This document shows, one piece after another, positions 36,291 to 49,727 of a stretch of 64,000 bases of DNA; the first letter of the stretch is position 1, and every line of letters begins with the position of its first letter. The notes below the pieces were generated by a model. That model was not told where the DNA came from. It did no database searches and worked only from the letters and a program-made list of their open reading frames with translations. A program made the translations under genes and the position numbers. The stretch covers positions 439,001-503,000 of the forward strand of contig NW_024037072.1 of assembly GCF_015706575.1 (NCBI RefSeq), given 5' to 3'. This stretch comes from Patiria miniata (lineage: Eukaryota; Echinodermata; Asteroidea; Valvatida; Asterinidae).

Positions 36291-38727
36291 TCTGCCTGTA
36301 TTTGTCAGACGCTGAAGGATGTTGCAACTTACTGTTCATCGGTTGGATATTCAGGCAGACTTGGCCATTCAGTTTCTGCCACACAATTTCACACACGTTT
36401 TGGAAAATGTGTAGAATGTTTTTCGTTTTAACGTATACACGTGTCAAACGTCACATCCTTATTCAGGTTATCTTTCCTGAATCCAACAAACTCTTAACAC
36501 TCTGCAGCTACCATGCATGTTATTGGACTTTAACATTTTGTATTAAAAAAGAACATGTCCTGTAGGCCTATGATATTGAATCTATTAGAATACTGCAAAA
36601 CCTTTCATGGATTTTGTAGGGTTGAAGCCTGTGTATATGGCAGATTCAAGAATTTTGTTTTGAAGTTTTTTGTTCATTAAATTTATGCAGCGGGCTCAAA
36701 ATGTGATAACTTTTCTTCATATTGTTTAACCTTTCTTTTCCGTTCTATTTTTTTATTTTTTTTATTTGGATACATACGGTACATGTACGTGTATCTCACA
36801 ACACTACATTAGTGTTCTGCTGATTTTAACCCCAGAACTTATATTCTCATAAAGATCCATTGAAGAGCTGCTTAGAAAAATTCACACTTTGTACTTTCTA
36901 ACATGCACACCTCGCTCATCCTAGAAAGTACAGTGCTTTTATGCCTCATAGTGCAATACATGTACACACCACTTTTCATGTCTCCATTTTCTACTCGAAA
37001 CTTGCTGTAGAATAGCAGTATTGCAGAAGAAAAATTTAAAGCAACGTGCTTACTCTAACCAACAGAACAAATATTTATTTTCATTTAAGTGCAACTGAAA
37101 AAAAGAAAAGACAAATGCCATTACATTCATAATGTAGTACGCACACATCATCAAACACTGAAGTACATTGGCTTCGGCGATTTTGTTTTCCTGCGTGGAA
37201 TCAATTTAAAAAGTAATCAAATTTCACAGTTAAATTGAATAAAATGAAAAGGTGGGAACGCCAAAAGAATGGGAAACGAGGGGAAAAACCAATCCTGTTG
37301 CCGTGAAACCCCACCATCTGTTCCAAATGGCTCAGCTGATTGCTATTACCGGTATCTGCTATAAAGCCAACAGTAATTGGCACATTGCTGTCAAGGTTTA
37401 ATCGGTTCAGTTCAAAGAAAACCTAACGATGTAGGTAGGCCCAGCGGCAGCTTGCTTAACATTGTAGCAACATGAACGGCTGACACAATGAAGACAAAGA
37501 ACAAAGGGAAACTGGATGAACAGGCCGACTTTTGACGAGAGAATTTTAGAAGTATAATGCTTTGCAAATGTGACCCAATTTAACCAAATGAGCCAGAAGT
37601 TACATGACGTACCGTATCTACTACGGTACATCATACATGTACATGTACATGTATGTCAGATACTGTTTTCAGTGATAATCAATATTTTGTCTGTGCCATC
37701 AATGTGCTTCTGAAAGATGTCAGTCAGGTTAAGTTTAAGTAAAATATTTCAAAACACAGCATCTTTTGTAAAAAATAATTGCACTGCTATAGCGTCAATG
37801 TGGCCGGACAGTCACGGACATACCGCGTACCGGTATTCCCACCCAAAATCATTGATAACCCCTTTGCGTGGTTATGACTATTTTCCATTAACCAAGGACA
37901 GTGTTGACCCAGTCGGTAACTGTACTTCTGAGTCCTTCGTGTATCACAGTTTGATAGATGAAGACTGGCCTGTGGCCATCCCTGATGGGAATAATGCGTG
38001 CTGAGGTACTGATTAATAATCAGAGTAAGTTACTATCACCTCACATTGTCCTGCCTCAGCCTCATTCCATCCAATTTGCATTGAATAATTAATCTTGAAG
38101 GATGCCCATACGAAGAAAAAAATGTGAAGCAAAAAAACGGAAAATGTGAAGCAAAAGAAAACAGGTGTCAGTAAGGCAGTTTGATAATCTCAGTTATCTC
38201 AACAAAGTCCGCTAGTTGTATGTTGTACTAATTGCACAATGGAGTGTGGCTTGGCAATGCAGATTGTTCACACCAAGCTTCAAAACTTATTCAACTTAAA
38301 TGTAAATGATTTATACGATTTTCTGGAATGTGTCCTATTGTTTTATTTTTTTAATTGCTGTCTGAAATTCTGTGACATTAGCAGCTGGAAACAAATGGCC
38401 TTTTGGAATTTGTTCTCTTCAAAAGGTTAATGTACATGTATGCCTGACATTTTAAGTCCAAACCTGTTTCAGATATATGAGAATCAAATAAGCGGTAATT
38501 TTGGAAGTGGTAATATTTCTCCAAATTAATAGTCAAGTATGAAATTGCTTTTTTTTCCTTCTATTTTTAGAAAGGCCAATCCCGGCAACAGTTGTGACCT
38601 AATTTTTCTTGTTTTCCTGGCACTGCTGAATGTGCAATCAGCATTGACTGTGACTGTATTGGAGCCAATCCCCCTTTCTATCCAGCTGTTACTCTGCTAT
38701 ATTCGAATCCTGATGGGAAACATGGGG
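36291..38727. other. Gene-free DNA
   Basis: AT-rich. A TACATGTACATGTACATGTA run lies near 37635. No supported exon. Confidence 0.4.
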
Positions 38728-38930
38728 CTTGTGTTCTTAGGCAGGACACTTTACTACAATTGCCTCTCTCCACCCAGGAGTATAAATGGGTACCTATGAA
38801 GGTAGAGAACAGAATGTGCTGATCTCGAGCTGCTGTATCAATTGGTCGTCGCATTGCCTGATGAACAGGGGTAATAATTGTGAAGCCCTTTGAGACCTTT
38901 GCGGTATAAAGTGCTATATATATATTAGCA
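38728..38930 (+). repeat. 5'-truncated SINE body
   Basis: CTTAGGCAGGACACTTTAC, then CCCAGGAGTATAAATGGG, matches the body of the 11185-11390 SINE. The 3' part (CCCTTTGAGACCTTTGCGG, GTGCTATATATATA) is typical of a SINE tail ending in a short TA repeat. No tRNA head is present. Confidence 0.55.
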
Positions 38931-41799
38931 CCACATTAGTTTTACTTATTCATTCATTTCTCAATTAGTACACACGCCACCTGCAATATTCACATTAAAG
39001 TTTAAGTATTAGGATTGTTCAGTCGTTACTGTAGCTGCTAGCTGGTAAATCCATATACTGAAAAATTGATGAATTTTTACCCCCTCTTTTGTTTGTTTGT
39101 CTGTTTGACTTGCACGTACACAGCTCATGTGCATTATACAGTTGTAATCTCGTCTCTGAATAACAGCAGTTTTTTCTAAAAACCATATTTAATTTTGTGG
39201 GTGGAATCTTTTATTCAAGGAATGTAATTAAATGCAGGTGTTGTTTTGTTTTTAAGTCTATGGCTTGGAGTGTTCAGCATTAGTATCGACATGCAGTTAA
39301 GAATAGCAAATAGCATCACTGCTCTTTTAAACACAGATTGCTACAATTTTTTTCTTAAAATCCAAAACGTTTTCAAAAGTAAATCATTAGAAGATGTTGG
39401 CAAACCTCTCAATGTAAAAATCTTGGATGAATTCCAAAAACATTTCTTGCTGATGGTTTAATAAACAGCTTTTCTTTATAGGATTACATACAATCCCTTG
39501 ATCTATCATTCTGCACATCAAAGTAAGGAAATGAAGGCAGTTACTTTCTCTGCAGATGTCGATGGATGATGATTTGAGACGACTTGTATGACATCTCCCC
39601 CCCCCCTTCATATCACAATAGCCAAGTCGCGCAGTCAGACCCCTTGCGGCTTTCATGGTCTAGAGTATCGATATCCACTCCCCAATATATCTGCTCATAA
39701 ACCACGGCAACGTGTATCAAAAGAACGGAATTGAAAGGCCAGCTGACTCAATAAGCAAGGCATCGGCAATATAATACCCCCAACCTGCTCAATAACCTGC
39801 CAATTTGGGTCAGAAACTGGACACCGTTCAAGCAAACAGGAGACACATTGAACAAGTTGAGCAGAGGACTAAAGTTCTATCAGAGTGGATTGCGCGGGCC
39901 AGTTCAGTACACAACAGCTCACAGAATGCAATTTTTTTCATTAAGACCTCATGTTGTTGACACTGAAAAAGTTTGTCTGATAAATTGAAGTCAAGAATGC
40001 ATGTGCCTGGTATACTTATTCAGGTCTGCCTGCGCTTTTCAAAATTATTGCTGCATTTGCCTTCTATGTAGAAAGGATTTCTAATCATTAGTCTGTCAGG
40101 TTTATTCCCTGCTACACTACTTGGCACTGGTACAACATGGCAGATTGCAGTGCTGAAGTGTCGTCATGGGCACCAGAAATGCCAAGATCTCACAAAAGCT
40201 GGGCGTATGACAGTGCAAGCGGCAAGGCCATCATGATGGGGTGTCTCTTCTGGTCGGTGGCGTTGGGGTTGTTTTTGCGACCATGACCAGAAACATGTTT
40301 GATTGAACCACCACTGTCATTCATGCAGAACCACGATGCACAGTGCTTTACGATTTTTGCGTAGGCAAAATACAAAAACAACCCACCAAATTTATTTTTA
40401 GAACAATTTAACGTGAGGCGTGTGATTACGATTGTCTGGCATGTGAACGTGTAAAATGACTCTGAGGTGTGTGACACATGCCGGAGGTGTGACACTTGCT
40501 AGGTCTGCGGCACTGCACTCTGAGCAGCCACCACTAACCATGAACTTGTGGTATAACGTGGTGCCAAGCTCCTTATGGCCTTGTCATGCGGATACATTTT
40601 ACACCGATTGCCCCCCAAAAACCAAAATAAATAAATAAATAATTGTAGCACTATGTTGTATAAAATGGAGTTGTAACTTGTGAACCTTATCCATGTCTCA
40701 AAATATGAGTTCGTGCCCAGTTTGGCGAAATAGACACCTATGTCCCTAAGTAAGGTACTTTACTCCAATCGCTTCTCTCCATGTGGGAATAAATTTACAT
40801 TGAATTTGATGTACCAATGTTGTTGTCATCAGATATTTACAACTATACATCTGCAAGAAAATGAAAACCTTTATGTAAGCACTTTTGTCTGACTGTTTAA
40901 GGTTGTGGATGATTCCAGACTTCTCTCATGAGCATACCCGGAGGCTGATTATGGATAGTGTTCCTAAAGCCCCTGGATCTATTGGTTGTTGGGTTTTTCA
41001 GAGGCTGGGGGTGGGTATGCGCTATCAATGATTCAAAGGCCCACTCACAGTTTATCAAAAAGACTTGTCGGGTGGGATGGACATGTTACCCAACAACATT
41101 ATGACATTCTTTTCAAATTCTCACCACCTGTTTGATCAGCCAATCAGAGCTGGGCACGACTCAACATGACTCCCTGTCTATAACGGTGTCCATCAGTGTC
41201 TATAACAGTGTTCGTCAGTGTCTGTATGAGGGGGTCTCTGCCTATTTGTGCTCATATCTGAGTTTGCCCCCAAGCTGTTTGGCATTGTCATTTTGGGTTG
41301 CGTCATCTCAACTGTGCAGATCAGCGTTGGATTGTGCTTGCCTGTCACGTTGCGCTTGGCCGGTAATCGGTGGCTAGATCGCCTAGATGACAAACATGAT
41401 TTCCCTGGTTACCCGCCTTCTTGTGTCATTATGTTACAGAGGAGTCTTATGCCCGTATATAGAACATTTGAATTTCCCTTGGCCTGTCTTTAAATTGGTC
41501 AACGTTTCCTGTCAAACAATTCACTGTGCTGTCTATATTTAGATTTTGTTTTGTTTAATATACTAAATGTATTTCTGTACTAGATTTGTTTGGGTGCAAG
41601 TTTCTTTTTGTCATGGTTTTAGTGTGTAATTGTCAAATCCATAGTCTGATCCTGTTTATTTTATTTATCCCCCCCCCCTTTTATTGGGGGGTGGGGGGGT
41701 GGGTGAGTGTTAATTTCCGTTCTTGTTTTTTCAGATATATTGGTATTGGATTTACATGTACATGTACAACCTAGTATATTGAATGTCTTTGAGGACCTG
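38931..41799. other. Gene-free DNA apart from the 40.7-kb SINE fragment
   Basis: Contains a short GTGTCYRTAACRGTG tandem near 41178-41225 and opposed C and G runs near 41670-41700 that could pair. Confidence 0.4.
40733..40800 (+). repeat. Short SINE-body fragment
   Basis: CCTAAGTAAGGTACTTTAC and CCATGTGGGAATAAAT parallel the bodies at 38728 and 11185. It is truncated at both ends. Confidence 0.45.
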
Positions 41800-42108
41800 C
41801 ATGGGCCTTATGCATGAGACGGTCATATTGAATTGAAAGTGAGGTAAAATCTTAATTTTTGGAACTTGCGAAGAGAAATGAAAGCAAGTTAATTACTAAT
41901 TAATTCCAGTCTGCTTTAATGTATAATTTAAAATTTGTAAGTAAACATTCCCTAATGTTTAAAGCTAGATTTAAAAAAAATGACAGTAAAATAAGGCTGC
42001 ATTGTGCCTGCATAAATAGTCTGGCGCCATCCCATTCAACAGTTAACCATGAATGAAATACTTTCAGGGAACACGACAAAAATGGCCAACTCGTGCATAA
42101 GGCCCATG
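41800..42108. mobile_element. MITE-like element with CATGGGCCTTATGCA ends
   Basis: CATGGGCCTTATGCATGAG at 41800 is mirrored by CTCGTGCATAAGGCCCATG ending at 42108, with weaker inverted similarity inside. No obvious target duplication. The interior is AT-rich and non-coding. Confidence 0.6.
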
Positions 42109-42623
42109 TACCGGGTACCTCTGCACACTTGTTTTATTTTTTTAAAGCATAAAGGAAGAGAAATTGCACGTTCAGAGGAAATAAAAAGGATTGTTATTAT
42201 GAGGGGGACACATTCGCTGAAAGAACAATCATTGCATCAACATATCTTGAGTGCTGGCAAAATGGATGACCTGCAATCTGTAGTCTTGGTCAGTAATAAG
42301 GGACCTTGGAGGTTTTTCTAAGTCTGTATTTCTCACATGGATGGGATGGCAGTTGTCAGTTGTGTTCTAAACATTATTCATCATCGACATGTGTGAGAAT
42401 GTTATGCATGGACAGTTTTTTGGCGCACACTTGACACATAGAGGCAAATGTTAAGTACTCCTCATGGACTAGTACCATGAATGATGCATGTCAACATAGA
42501 AAAAGAAATGAATCACCTGTTTAAAATGAATAAATGAAATGACATAGCTATCCATATGAATTGAGGTTTTGCATTAATGTGACATTATCAAGTGAAAGGT
42601 GCAAGATCCTCCATTTTGGATGT

Positions 42624-42688
42624 CTATGGGCTCCGTGCACAGGTACCCCTTTCAAAGGCCAAAAAAGGAGAGTTGGGGGAGAGACTTA
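42624..42688 (+). repeat. Dispersed repeat of about 60 bp, copy 2
   Basis: TCTATGGGCTCCGTGCACA, then AAGGAGAGTTGGGGGAGA, parallels 16433-16495 in the same orientation. The flanks do not match, so only a core is shared. Confidence 0.5.
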
Positions 42689-43760
42689 TAGACTGGTTCC
42701 CGGTCCATCTACTGCATATTTCGAATGATAAAAAGTTATTGCGGGTAGGGATTAGTCTGGTAGACCATCGCAAGTTAAATTTGAATGTATTCATGCACCG
42801 ATGAAGCCTGACGCTCATGTGCGAAGATGCTGTGGCTTAGCTTTGTGCACATTCAGGCTAAATAAGTCATGCGTACTTCTCACGCCAACCAGTACAGTAC
42901 GCACACACGGTGTCCCGTCCAAGGCATAGGTGCTCTCAAAATGGTTAAAAAACGTGCCCTCGTTCGTTGACGCACGGAGCCCAAAGTGTGCTTGATCGAC
43001 CGTACAGTACATATTTTGTATTGCATTATGCATAACGTGCATGTTCTGCGGTTTTTCTCCCAAAAGTCATTGTTTAACCCCCCTCCCCCAAAAAAACCAT
43101 TCAACAACAAAAAAGAAAGATGGTGAAAGAAGCCTTAATAATTTGATATGTGTCTCAAACACCTTTGGAGAGTTGTGAGTATTTTCCTGAATTTCGGAAG
43201 TTGGTGTATTCTACCGTATGGCAGTTTACAAATGCATATACTAGAGTCTGCAACCGTAGATGTCCAATATGGGGGGGGGGGGGGGGGGCACGTGAGTGAC
43301 CACTGACCTGTGACATCACCTGAAATACATGAAACTCAAAATCACATTATAAGTTATCTTTTCAAGTGTGTGGTACCAGTAGTTTGCGATTTTTCTGGTA
43401 GTTTGTGATTTTTCTGTGAACGATGATCATTCAAATGTGTGGTTGGGTTACAATTAGAGAAATAAATGTACCACCCTCTTAAAACTAGCACCAGTAGCAC
43501 TACCGGTACCTGCTCTGTTTGGTACTAAGGGAACCTTACAGGGATTCCTAATTCATCGTGCAGAATTGTTTGACCCGTCAGATCAGTTTCAAGTGAAGTT
43601 TTCACCATTTATAAATTTTGGGTGTCACAAGTTGGACATTTTAATTCAAGCTAACCTGCATTTCTGAATTCCTGAAAGAGCAGCCAAAAACTTCAAATAA
43701 TGTAGAAAGGGCTAAACCCTGCATTTTATAAAACATGTTTTTCCATGCGTGTCGATTGAG
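42689..43760. other. Gene-free DNA
   Basis: An 18-base G tract lies near 43271. A small GTAGTTTGYGATTTTTCTG tandem pair lies near 43380-43417. Confidence 0.4.
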
Positions 43761-44102
43761 CGGGGTCCGCTCATAAGTCTGACGCCTCATAAGTCCGACA
43801 AAATCGCATCCCCTAACCAAATAAAGGCCCATAAGTCCGACGCCTCATAGGTCCGACGCCTCATAAGTCCGACGCCTCATAGGTCCGACGCCTCATAGCT
43901 CCGACACCTCGTAAGTCCGACAAATTAAATGCCTCGTTTTTCCGTTGTTGGACTTTTGAGGCGTCGGACTTATGAGGCGTCGGACCTATGAGGCGGAATA
44001 AATAAATGTTATGCCTCACAAGTCCGATGCCTCATAAGTCCGAAATTTCGGACTTATGAGGCGTCGGACCTATGAGGCGTCGGACTTATGATACGGCCCC
44101 CG
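43761..44102. mobile_element. Element built of a 16-mer array in both orientations
   Basis: The unit GACGCCTCATAAGTCC (variants with AGGTCC or AGCTCC) is arrayed head to tail in the left half, inverted near 43970-44000, and mirrored again around 44010-44095 (centre TCCGAAATTTCGGA at 44038). The outer ends CGGGGTCCG and CGGCCCCCG form a short inverted repeat. Many alternative hairpins are possible. Non-coding. Confidence 0.8.
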
Positions 44103-47100
44103 AGAGAAACTTTGGGATTTTGTTATCGTCTATGCATCATATAAATGTAGACTGAGTGTGAAAACCTGTTTCCTCTGTCTTGAGTTTATCTGCAAGTTGC
44201 CTGGGCTTGTCTGCTTTCTCATCACCTCTCATGATGGCTTGATGCTTATCATCAATCCTGAGCAATAGTGGAAGATTAGCGCGTTTAAATCTTGAGCGAC
44301 TACGCAGAGATTGGTTGGGCTGCGGGGGTATTTGGGAGAGATGGTTGAACTTGATGTGCTGAAGGTTGGAGCTCTGCTGGAACGCTCAAGAGTTAATGTG
44401 TTTATATCTGGTTTATCCCAGAGGCTTAAGTGATGCATTAGCTTCTTGACTTGTTAAGGTTTCCAATGTGTGCACATGCTCAAAAAGACAGAGTAAGTTT
44501 GTCACTTTCAAATAATTGAAGAGGAAACTGTATGCGTAAGAGTAGCTCAGCAATCCATTTATATCTACTGAAGAAATAAATAATCAGGATTTCAGAAATG
44601 ACCAGGTTCACCCCAGCACGTATTCCAAGATACATGTAGATCAACAAAAAAGAAAAAAAAAAAGATAGAAAAACAACCTCAAAGACCAAAACCAATTTCA
44701 AATTTCAAGTCCTTGTCAAGTTTCCTTTTCATCCCTCAGTCCTAATGGTCTGTTTGTTCCTAATCACAGACACCAACCAACAAATCTCCACACACCAACC
44801 CATCATCACCAGCTCAATTCTCGCAACTATATAGGTACCTGTCCAGGGACAAATCTCAAAAGCTCTAATCCTTCAGAAGATCCCACTCAATCGATACCTT
44901 ACACTCGTCCTTTTTCATTTAAATGTCTGCTGCAGCATCGCGTCTTGACATGCTTTTGGATGCTGGAATCTTTACTCTAGGCTGTTAGCACAGCAGTGAT
45001 GAAAAGTCCACTCTACCGTTTGTTTTGAGAGAGATATAATCCTCCTCTGAGGCACAGGCGGAGGTGGCGATATGAACACCCGTCTAGCAGCCTAACCGCT
45101 TCATTTCGTCTTGGTCTGCTCACTGAGCAATGAAATTGCTTCACAGTGTCTTGGGTTCAAAGTCTGATTCTTAGTGGAAGAATAAAGTAGGTTATGTGAG
45201 GATTTATCTTACCACAAAGCTGGACATACTTTTCTGTAATGTATAAAAAAAAGGCATTACAGTAATTTTTTCACCGACATGTTCATGTGTTGTACTCTGT
45301 CATGATTTCAATTTTGTCCGCAAGAACGAACCCAGAATAAAATCATCGGGCATTCCTGAAGTAATATGCTGGCACTTGGCTAATCCCGTTGAAATTTCAG
45401 CTACGCCGGTTTCCCACTCAACGCACAAGAGAAAATGCATGCTTCGGTTTTAGAGAGGAAAAAAAAAAAACTTGCCTGGAAAAGCTGGAAAGCAGTAGCA
45501 TCGGCATGCATGACTGGCGTGTGAAGTGCTATACACACGACAAGGCCGGAGTGTTACTTTTAGACTTAGCTGCTGTTGAATGTGATGATGCTCTGTCGCT
45601 AAGATGAACAGTTGAAGTGTTAAAAGGAAGGCGGTTCGGGACTGTTAGCTACCCAAGATTTTTTTTCCTCTGAAAAGAGAAGGTGTGATGAGACATTCCT
45701 GGGAGGGAGTAAAATATGGATGAGAGGAAGATGAGTGGCATTGCGCTGGAGAAATCCGACAATCTGCCCAGAATTGATTGATTGTTAGAAAAAAAATCAA
45801 AAAGTAAATACTCTGGAGTTCATGGAGGCTTTGTGGAATGTGTGAAATCCCTCGGTTTCACAATGACTTCCTTTAACTTAATTTAATTTAGGAGAATTTT
45901 TCAATTTCAAGTTTTTGCACAATTCAGGATATTGTGTTGAGTAAATCTGTATGAGAACTTGAGGGAGTTTGTAAAAAAGATTCACTGAACTCAATTTATA
46001 CAAACTCATATTTTGTTCAAAACAGCATTTTGTTTTTCCTTTTGCTCTTTCAGTGCTGTTCAACATATTCAATTACTTTTCTCCTATTGCATTTTCAATT
46101 TATATTCTTTGCTTAAATGCAAAAACTACTTATTTCTATTTAAGATATTTTCAAGCTACTGAACAAAATATGTTGTTATTTTTTGGCTTACTGTTGCACC
46201 AATAATGCACTAAAGGTACACCTCATTTTTGCAAATAATTTGAAAGTTGTAAAATAATTATTCCATAACTAAACTCTCGCTCGAAGTCTTGTCCAATAGT
46301 GAATGACTTTTGCATGACTAGAAAAATAGCAAACAAGATCTAGACAAGTATTTTAAAAACTAAACAAAATAGAACGATGTCACATTTATGGGGAGAGCAA
46401 CTTTAAAGGAGGATGTCTAGTAAGACTGAACAGATCGTAGAACGTGCCCTGTATTATATTAATCCAGAGCTCTGTATTTGTTCAACTCTCTCGCAGTGCT
46501 TAAGGAAACAACATTTGTACGGGTGCTATCTGAGATGTCTGTATTCCTAGGGGTGAAAGAAAGTGCAAGGGGTAGAAACAAGAAAAGGGTTGCAGGGAGA
46601 AATTTGTCATTTCATCCCCTTCGCCTCTGGGAGTCAAGAAGAGTCAACTGAATGCGTGCCCAATCAGTCAAAGATGGGTTCTTGACCAGAGTCTGGGCCT
46701 TGGATTTGATTTTGTTTTGTTCGTTGTAGGGAATTTGACATCAGAGATGTAATTTTACTGAACAGTATCTGAGCAGCATGACGATGCATATTTGTTGTCG
46801 ACTTCATGATCTTACAATTCATATAATAAAGATATTGTCAAATCTAAGGAATCATGTGATATGCAGGGGCATATACTATTATAATGTTATACCACATGGA
46901 ATCAATGAAACAGGATTGGTTTGATTTATCAAATCAAGTTAAAAAAAATCTATCATAAAGAAAGGAGTGTTGTGTGTCATCATTTCACAAACTAAATATG
47001 TCTGCGCTTTTTCATTAACATACCGTAGAGAGTTGAATCTTATAATATTTAAACAACTTCAGACTATTTTTAATCAGAAATAAACTGTTGGCGTCAGTAA

Positions 47101-48306
47101 CAAATTACATTTAGGATTGGATACAGATGCACAGATGTTACAATTTCAGAACATATCATCAAGTTATATTTAACAACTAGCTAAACATATCACCGCATAC
47201 AGGTTTGTTTAAAGTCTCCTTGGGCATATCGATGATCAAAGGGGGCATGCGTAACTAATCTGCACTTGACATTATCTGAATCACTATCACACAGCCGTTT
47301 TCTGCATTATATAATTACATCGCTTGCATGTGTCTATAAATATCAGAAACGGTCTTCTTGAAAAGTGGTGCGTTCAATTACATATTTGGGTTAGGAATGT
47401 GAAGTTAGCTAATGCATGCAGGTGACAACAACTGATGTTCACAAAGAATTTTGTAAGGAGTACTTACACAATCTAATAAAAGAGCTGGGGTGCAATTTGC
47501 ATCTAGGAGATGTAAATTTTAATATCTGGTTTTGCTCTTCGACGATGTAATTTAATAATTACTGAATACACATTCCTGTTCAATGAAAGCTATACGATAC
47601 AAACAAGCTTTCAAACTGCCGAATAGATTTGTTTGATGTAATTTGCAATTTCCTGTAGGTTTGTGTTCAGATGTGCCCATCAGTTCTGAATGCATACGGT
47701 AAGATAATGCTCCGGTAATTTAATCTAAGCTTGCACGAAATCAAACATGCACTTTGTTTATGAACTGAGGAACCATTAATGTAATACAATCATCGTTGTC
47801 ACGCTTGCATTCGCTAGAATAGCTCTGGGAATGGATACTGTGTCTCACCGTCTTCAACTGACATCGGGTTTCCTGCCTGGCAGTCCTTACAAGAGGAACT
47901 TCTCATGCCGGGAGCGTTCTAACTTTATAACATTCTTCATCCCTTTAATTTGTAAATGAAAAGATGAGGTTCAGTAACCGATGAAGCGTCGTACACCCAG
48001 CAACAGAGCATGGGAATCAGTTGTCACATTGTCCATAATTCTTGATATTTCTCTATATCTCTGTCTCTCCACTTGAATTCTCCTTGACAGTGAGCCATGG
48101 GGTATACGTCACTCTACTCTCACCCTATCTCCTGCCCAGAGGAAGCAGCTTGTGTCTTAAGTGGCTGGGTGCTAACTGTTTGATATTTCCTCTTAGTATT
48201 AAGTGAATGTGTTGAGAGGATGCTCCTGCCTCGTTTAAGGACAGCTGATATATTTGGCCTTGGGGAGCAATGACAGTGTTACATTTTATTTACATGTATC
48301 TTTGTT
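44103..48306. other. Gene-free AT-rich DNA
   Basis: No TE boundary, RNA gene or exon is recognised. A GGGTTCAAAGTCTGA motif near 45150 resembles a B box, but no A box is found at the right distance. Confidence 0.4.
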
Positions 48307-48584
48307 TAGGCCAAAGGAAAAAAATACTTCTGCTTCCGATTACATGGCATTTGAAAGTAGGTAGGTACATGTACGTAGGTAGGAAATTGTTTGGTTTTTT
48401 TTGGCAATTTTTTTTGTGTACGATCATATGGAGGTGTCTGCGTGTAGTCAAGGGTAAAAGGTAAATTGATGATTTTTCAGGGTTTTTTCCTCATTTGTCC
48501 CCAAAAAATTAGGGTCGGGCTGTCAAAATAGGGTACATGTAGGTAGGGTAACCGGAAGCAGAACTCTCATTTTTTTGGCCTTAG
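48307..48584. mobile_element. MITE-like element with TTAGGCCAAA ends
   Basis: The left end TTAGGCCAAAGGAAAAAAAT plus CTTCTGCTTCCGATTAC pairs with the right end GTAACCGGAAGCAGAA...TTTTTTTGGCCTTA. The inverted repeats are about 40 bp. The interior has short GTAGGTAG repeats and no gene. Confidence 0.7.
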
Positions 48585-49727
48585 CAGGATGGTTTAATAG
48601 ACAGACAAGGGCAAGTTTGGGTTGGTGAAAATAAAATGGAAACTTTAACTTTTGTGAAGCTTCAGCCTCCCATATTCCAACCCCCCCCCCCCCTCCTGTA
48701 AGGTCACAATTTGTGAACTAATATCTCTAGAAATGGGCCAAAATTGTCTGCTAAGATGATTAGTTGTATTTGTTGAGTTTGATGACATACAGGTCTATCA
48801 GTGTCCTCCCTTCTTCTTCTTTATTTGGTATGACCATCTGTCTGTTTGTCAGTGTGTTTGCCTGTTCAGAAATTGTTCAATGTTGCTTCTCCTATTTGTT
48901 CATTGCTTCTCCCAAGTTTTATCATTCTGGTCTCATATTTTGGGGTCTGTTCAAAGTACTTTCCTTGCTAACTGTCCGTGTCAGTTTCATGTTTCATGAC
49001 GTCAAATTCACTTCGCATTCGCATTCGCGTGAAGTATGAACCGGGCTTAAAGCAGACCTCTTTAAAACACTCTGATGCTCAAAGATTTGAAACCTTTAAG
49101 ATTATAACACAATTCCTGTAAGAGTTTCAACCACATAATCTTTACTATGACCTCAATTTGAAGAAAAGCCAAATTTCCACTGAGACCCAGTTCTACTCCT
49201 ATTATTACCTCCCCAGCCAAGCTGTGTGTGGCATTCCCATCCTGGCCATCAGCCCCAATACAACCCTCTCATGTTCCCAATCATGAACCTAACGGCCATA
49301 GCAGCTTGAAGATGTTTGGATTTCAACTCGGAAATTATCCCCCTTCAGTCTGGCTCCCCTGAAAACCTGAATCGGAAATTGAAAAATATTATCTGTCTTC
49401 AATGTCTGTGCTTTTGGAATTGTTCGGCCAGACGCTGAATTGGCTGTGTTACCACAAGTTGTACGGTTTTATAGTTAAAAGCATTATTACTGCACATTGT
49501 GTGTATGGTCCAGATGAGGTCTTGTTTTGTTCGAGTTTGGAGAATGAGGTCTGGTGATTGGCAAACGATATGGTAAATGCCAAGGGCAGTATCATGTACG
49601 TGTATTCATGTCTGCTACAACACTGCCTGTTGTAAACAGGCCTCAATTACATCTAGTTACTAAGTAAACAAAAACCAAATGTACTGGTAAGAGCAAATCA
49701 GAAATACAGCCAAGAACTGGCCAACTG
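48585..49727. other. Gene-free DNA
   Basis: A C tract lies near 48681. A TTCGCATTCGCATTCGCGTG motif near 49012 resembles ends of dispersed repeats but has no partner here. Confidence 0.35.

Noticed and set aside
43761..44102. CRISPR array
   Set aside because: The repeats are contiguous and occur in both orientations with no spacers, in animal DNA.
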